A stretch of DNA of 64,000 nt, from assembly GCA_022497155.1 (NCBI GenBank), contig MU385717.1, forward strand, positions 1,054,001 to 1,118,000, given 5' to 3'. This document shows, in pieces, positions 58,536-64,000 of this stretch. This DNA is from Whalleya microplaca (lineage: Eukaryota > Ascomycota > Sordariomycetes > Xylariales > Xylariaceae). The notes beneath the pieces are model-generated. The model was not told where the DNA came from. It was given only the letters and a program-made list of their open reading frames with translations, and did not search any database. Positions within the stretch are counted from its first letter, which is position 1, and the number at the start of each line of letters is the position of its first letter. The position numbers and the translations under genes were made by a program.

Positions 58536-61500
58536 GGCTACGACGTTAACAAGAAGGCTGCGGTCGGGTGGAAGTGGAAGGGAGCCAGCGTCGGGGCGCG
58601 GCCCAGGGTCAGCAAAGCACACACGAAATGGATGGCGACAGTCATTCGAAGGACCATTCCCCGGCACGAAACTCGCTAAAGTGAATTAACAGGAAGAAGA
58701 AGAAGACGCTTCGCGGCTTTGAGACGAGAAATAATGTTTAGTTGTCTAGTGTTCTGGCTTGGTGTAAGTCCCTCAGGTTCGTCGATCGAGTGGCTTCGGC
58801 GATGGTGGGCTGTACATTTCCGCGACAAGATGGTATATAGATGACAGACAATTGGCTGGAATTCGGAAGCGAAATGACGACAAATAAAAGATGATATATT
58901 GGCTGCTGCAGAGCGAAAGTTATGACAAGGCCAGTTTGTCAATGTACATACGTGTAGTTGGCACGAGTGTCGGAGGGAGAGAGAAGCAGACAGAGGGTTT
59001 GTGTTTCTCAGATCATATGGAGGTATGGAGGATTCGGGACCTTGTACTTCACCAGCTGCGCAGGTGCTGCATTATTAGGTAGAAGGAGCCGTTGCAAGCG
59101 TTGCTGGTACATACATACATTGTACGGGGACCCAACTGAAGCATAGCCTCGATCAGGCCCTGGACAAGGGCCTGGAGATTCGACAGATGGAGCTATGGGG
59201 TAAGGTCCTAGCGCAGGTGGCCCTGTTTCTCTAGCGGGCAGACGGCAGACGGAGTTAACAGGTATTTCTGTCCGCATATTGACTATAGTATGTACATCCA
59301 TCCATCCAATCCATGGATGTTTAGTATGTAACTAACTAATAACTGTACATATGAGCGCGCCGTTCCTTTGTTCATCCGTACTTCAGTCTCAATCTCAAGT
59401 CTCAACAACTTTTATCGCATCTTCTCAAGTCTAGCGAGAAGTTAATAAGTTTTACTATGTACATGTAGTTACTAGCCTCATCTAGGTCCAGCCAACATTT
59501 CCAAGTTCCAACCCGACCCTCGCTTCTGTAAAGGATTCGTACATACATTCCTAGATAGGCAAGGTAAGTACTACTGATTGATATCTACTTACTACGCCTG
59601 TACAGTATATCGATCGAGGTGAAGAGGATAGAGAGGTCCACGGGTCTCAACCAACTCAATTCGAAGCGAATGACAGCCGCATTTTGAAGCCGACCTGATG
59701 CTCTCGCGCCTATTATCCTCACAAAAGCTCACTTACTTGCTCATGAATCTAAGCCTGCGGATGAGGGGAATTCGGCGGGAATGGTTGAGATAGAGCGCTA
59801 GGCGACTAGCTGCAAGGGGAAGTCTTGTCCGGTCTTGGGACGTAGTACACCTTGACTGAGGGCTTTCAATCCTGTCTGCCTGTCTCCCTTCTCCTCGGTC
59901 GATCAATGTAGGAACAGCTCCAACCGCCACCTCGAGCAATCATCTCCTGCGTATTATGTCGCGATGTTTCTTCGCTAGGTAACAGTCGGCACTCTATACT
60001 GCATCGATCAAATATTGATACCGATCGAGTTTCTGCCGCAACTACATACAACCTACATACATACAGGTGACAAAGATCGCTCCGTGTGGGGGGCGATTCG
60101 AGCATGCCAGCCTGCCAGCATGCTTACATACATACATACCTACCATATCAGGCATACCTATGTACATAGTTGCCAGGATGTTCATGATGGATGTCTCACT
60201 AGCTCCACTTGCCATGCTCCACGCACGATGTCGCCAAGGCCGCCTGTGGCCTGGTGGTTCGACTGTTCAACAGTTTCTGGGCGTTCTAGACTTGAAATGA
60301 GCAGGCACTGGTTCGTCCCAATGCCACGGATACCATCACAGTTGCATATTCGGAAAAAATCACTCTGTCACGTTGTCTTCCCCTCATACATAGCTCTCGA
60401 TGCTTAAATCGAGACACGCAAGGCATGAGGAGCAGCGCCATGGAATGCGAGCACGACAGTGTCACCATGCTACATAGGTTAGGACAATAGGGCTGCCGTT
60501 GTCGTCATTGCAGTGGTTTGTCACACGGAACCACCCGGAGATCCTATCCGGGGTCCTCTAGGATATGTAGGTATCAGTTCTAATGCAGATTGGTGAGGTA
60601 TCAACCACACAACCCGATTATCGAATTTTGTGGGGTTAGTCGCCAACAACTGCGGCGCAAGATACCTACATACTACACAGACGAGCCCACAGACAGGCAT
60701 GCAAGTTCATCCATAAGAGCGGATATAGTTCGTAGGCTAGTGCTCATAACGACAAGCTCTTTGTCGCTTACGTGTATAATCATCGGTGCAGCCCTGCAAG
60801 CGGCAAACAGTCCCTTGCATATTCGCAGTACGTGTAGACATTCGGCTATCGTCTGCTACGTGCTGTCCGGACTGCGGACTCTGGGACTGCGGACTGCGGA
60901 TGGCTTTTAACGCCGATGAGCTCCTCATCGATATATTATTATCTTGACGTATTCCACCTTATACATGTGCTATCAAGACCTACTTTATATACCCACATTC
61001 ACACTATCGTACAGAGTCTTCATGATTTCTAATCGACATGAATCACCAACATGAAACGCTAAATGAGCAAACCCATCGTCAACTACAGTGTGGTTGACTC
61101 TAGATGGATAAGTTAAGTTAGCCGTCTACTGCAACATATCACTCTCTATTATAGCGAGCATCACATACAACAAACCTATGGTTGATTATTCCGAGCCGCC
61201 CTAGAGGTCAGGATTGACCACCAAAAGGGAATGCATTCTACAAGAATATCTTCGGAAAAGAACTAAAGTCCGCTACATATCTCTGATTAGCTAGCTGCCT
61301 TATGAAAAGGCGGTTCCGCCAATACCTATCATGTTAGCTTCTGCTTGCTTCGGCTGCACGTCTTTAGGCCGACAGATGATCTGCAACTCAGACAGAACCG
61401 AGAAAGCGCCGCGTTGCAGCCCAGCGAGCCAACAAGCAAACAATGTCAAAAGCCACGGGATGTGCAATGACGAAAGGAGAACATAACCAGAGTGGAGTTG

Positions 61501-62354
61501 GACCAATCTTTTGTCACAAGCGCTAGCCATCCCATCCCAAACCCATGTGGCAGTGTGGCAGCAGCACGCGGGTCAGCTGATGATAGACCTTTCTCTCCAA
61601 TGGACCAACTATCTTCCACCTTCTAGAAGCTCTGACGATACATCGCTAGCCTTGGCGGCTAACTCCTCTGACGGGAGATGTATCTACGCCTAATCTGGCC
61701 GAAGGTGTGACCTAATATTGACAGGCATTTGGGGAACCTTGAAATAACAGCTTTGGGGGAGTTTGTTCACAGACCGCGGAGTGCCCTCTGCTACGACTTT
61801 ATCGATGCAAACTAACGGCTTTGTGTTCCGATGCTCATCAATCATCCTGCCGTCTCACCGAACGTCGTTATCATATCGGTGACTGTGGAACAAAGTTCGG
61901 GTAGCTACTCGAGAAGAGCCTCGGTAACAAATATACCGCCTATCTTTTATTTGTTCCGTTAATGTGCTCAGTTGTATGAGATTCGCAAGAGACCCACCAC
62001 GTATATCAAGATAGGTATTTGCATCAAACGGTAAGGGCATTCATTGCCTGCCTGTCTGTGTATGGAGATATTCATATTATACAGAACTCTATGGAGATCA
62101 AAATAAATCACAACTCGAGTGGTTTTACTGACAATCTTGATTTCGTGCTATACTACATATATAGGAAACAGTACGAAAGCCTTCTAGAACACGAAGTTAC
62201 TCACTTCAACGCCGACACCAGAACACGGCCTGATTTGTTGATTTCCGGAACTCGCGCAAACAGGTCGGCTCATGGTCTAGGTGATCGGCTCAGTATATGC
62301 TACTCGGAAACCTTTGGCGTCTCCGACCTCTTTTGAGCATGCATTATCCGCATT
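58536..62354. other. Longest spacer of the window, upstream of CreB
   Basis: About 3.8 kb between the CreB start and the 3' end of the phosphate carrier gene. It is rich in TACATACA/ACCTAC microrepeats (59109-59118, 60054-60064, 60126-60141). Frames up to 130 residues are driven by these repeats (strings of Tyr-Ile-His-Thr) and are not convincing. I find no gene, tRNA or transposon end. It may hold an unannotated non-coding RNA or a long leader, but nothing in the sequence shows this. Confidence 0.4.
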
Positions 62355-63655
62355 TTACTTCTTCTCCGCTGGTGCGGCTCCTCCCGTCGTCGGAAGCCCC
62401 ATGAAGATCTTGAAGTAATCCTTTTGATATTGTCAGTTATTGGCGTATTTTAACAGCAAAAGGGAGAGGGAGTACTCACATAAATCATCCACTGGAGACC
62501 GGTAAGAGTACCGATCATGACGATTCTGACCGGCAGCCCGTTCCAGAGACCCATGAACCCGGCATCCTTGTAGTTCCGGGCCACGGCAGCGCCGAAGCCC
62601 TCGCCAGCCTTGCGGTTGGCATTCAGCTTGCTAACAAGCACATCGGCCGGGTGAGAAACAATAGCACAGAGAATACCAGCTAAGTATCCACCGGAGAAGG
62701 AGACGGCCGTCTGGGCGCCCTTGCCGTAGTCGCTCTTCTGTCCGGGCAGACGCTCGTAGATCTTCTCGACGATGGTCTCGAACGAGGCGAACTTCATCAT
62801 GGTGTAGGGGATCTGGCGACCCCACAGCGGGTAGAGACCCTTGTACAAACCGCCGACGCCCTCGGCGGCCGTGATCTTCCGGATGCCGTCGAGCGTGCCC
62901 GTGTAGGGCGGGGGGATCGTGGTCTGCATGCGGACCTTGACGGCCTCGAAGGGGCAGAGGGCGATGTCGGCGAGGAACTCGGCCGAGGCCGACGCCGACA
63001 GGTAGAGCAGCGTCTTGTACTTGTAGGCGTTGTCGGGCCCCGCGAGGTCCGAGTAGGTCTTCTTGAAGTATTCGTACCACCCGTACTTGAAGGCGCCCTG
63101 CGCCGAGTAGCCGAACAGCGTCGGGCTCCAGCCCGTGAAGATGCCCCGGATCCCCTCGGCTCGGTAGATCAGGCCCCAGGCCTGGAAGTTGCCCTTGTAC
63201 AGCTTCGAGTCTACCTGTCGGCGGCACTTGACTAGATCCAGCGGCGTCACCGCCGTGTGAGTTAAGCCCTAAATTTAGTTAGTATAAGTGTACATATCCC
63301 CTTAACGCATGAAGACGGCGGAGTTGGGGCCTCTATATATCTATCTACTTACACAGGCGAGAAGACCGCCGAAAGTGCACGCGGCATAGTAATTAGGTGA
63401 GTATAGCTCGATCTTGCCGGTCTTAGCCTGAGCGGCCTTGCTCGCCTTGTCAAGTTCGGCCTGCGCCTCGCCGCTTAGCTTATTTGCCTTGTTCTTGGCA
63501 TCGTCGACGATGGAGTATGCGCCGTAGAGCTCGGGACGGGCTTGGTACGGCGACGCCTTGGACTTAGCCGCTTGACTAGGTTGGCGCCGGGAAGGGTTTG
63601 TGGGAGACCAGAAGGAGTTCTGGAGGATATGTTGATTGGGGAATAGGGAAGCCAT
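62355..63655 (-). CDS. MIR1: Mitochondrial phosphate carrier
   Basis: Inner-membrane carrier that imports phosphate with a proton for ATP synthesis. Exons 63655-63353, 63268-62480 and 62420-62355 (385 aa), with introns of 84 and 59 bp in phase. The three carrier repeats carry the expected Px[DE]xx[KR] signatures: PLDLVKCR, PFEAVKVR and the less canonical PADVLVSK. Phosphate-carrier sequences include CGLTHTAVTPLDLVKCRRQV, FTGWSPTLFGYSAQGAFKYG, WGRQIPYTMMKFASFE and VRIVMIGTLTGLQWMIYDYF. The first about 85 residues precede the first membrane helix and form a charged helix (KNKANKLSGEAQAELDKASK), longer than in yeast Mir1. The ending is Ala/Gly-rich with a Lys-Lys terminus. The codon bias of the central exon (strong GC3) suggests high expression. 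Confidence 0.95.
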
Positions 63656-64000
63656 TGTCGATTATTAGGATAGATCTGTAATTTGTTCAATTAGTACCTA
63701 TACTTCGGCTACTATCGCGATTGAGGCAATGCTTGAGAAGGGTCGCGTGCTGTTCGAAGCTAAGCGCCAGACATCCTAGCCATCCAGAGTTTCAAGTCTC
63801 GGATGAAGCTAGATGAATAGTAACGCAATTCGATGCCCAGTGGGATCAACCAGATAACAAGGGAAACGTACATTATGACAATTGTACAATTGTAAGCCGG
63901 TCAACCGGAGACGGCGACTTATTGGAACTCAATTCCGGATATCACAACGAGGACTCAATCGCGTCAAGTGAGGAGGAGCCGCGGCCAGGATAAAGATGAG
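63656..64000. other. Promoter region of the phosphate carrier gene
   Basis: About 345 bp upstream of the phosphate carrier start, running to the window edge. ACAATTGTACAATTGT, a near-palindrome, lies at about 63879-63894. No coding signal seen. Confidence 0.4.

Noticed and set aside
60015..60407. 130-residue + frame in the spacer upstream of CreB
   Set aside because: Composed largely of translated TACATACA repeats (Tyr/Ile/His/Thr) and lacks conserved features.

Overview
The window looks like nuclear DNA of a filamentous ascomycete (Pezizomycotina, probably a Sordariomycete). The genes are eukaryotic housekeeping genes of fungal type. They are interrupted by short introns of about 47-230 bp with GT donors, CTAAC/CTGAC-type branch sites and C/TAG acceptors. 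They sit singly on both strands, with long gene-poor spacers and no operons. I supported 19 protein-coding genes, joined exons by reading phase, and found no tRNA, rRNA or CRISPR array.

Layout, left to right: an uncharacterised conserved-looking gene cut by the left edge (1-497, -); cytosolic/mitochondrial histidyl-tRNA synthetase (3711-5620, -); a small SRPBCC-like protein (7196-7885, -); Mediator subunit MED14/Rgr1 (8379-11780, -); a spacer with TAGGTAC-type repeats; an aldo-keto reductase (14152-15250, +); a small secreted cysteine-containing protein (16653-17183, +); the Golgi Ca/Mn P-type ATPase PMR1 (18292-21655, -); cohesin kleisin RAD21 (23920-25910, +); Elongin A (26848-28352, +); NEDD8/RUB1 (29424-30063, -); prohibitin-2 (30815-31884, -); cleavage factor RNA15/CSTF2 (32786-33809, +); a RIP-like degenerate element with 116-bp direct repeats (34780-35551); a CorA/Mnr2-type Mg transporter (36154-38795, +); a short inverted-repeat element (40564-40661); U2AF small subunit (41728-42357, +); a KES1-type oxysterol-binding protein (43496-45528, -); a large uncharacterised protein with an apparently repeated segment (46879-50554, -); ALG12 mannosyltransferase (52838-54613, -) head to head with YOS1 (55029-55514, +); a CreB-type deubiquitinase (56071-58535, -); and the mitochondrial phosphate carrier (62355-63655, -).

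These genes do not form a pathway cluster. Loose themes are the secretory pathway (PMR1, KES1, ALG12, YOS1), RNA polymerase II transcription and mRNA processing (MED14, Elongin A, RNA15, U2AF35), mitochondria (HisRS isoform, prohibitin-2, phosphate carrier) and ubiquitin-like signalling (RUB1, CreB, Elongin A). I found no convincing undescribed multi-gene system. What is worth a second look is mostly gene structure: several genes are only complete once very short exons are added (7 nt, 11 nt and 14 nt, plus the BC-box exon of Elongin A and the first exon of KES1). Two repeat relics, one novel-looking large protein and one candidate effector also stand out. All identifications come from reading motifs by eye; no database search was run.
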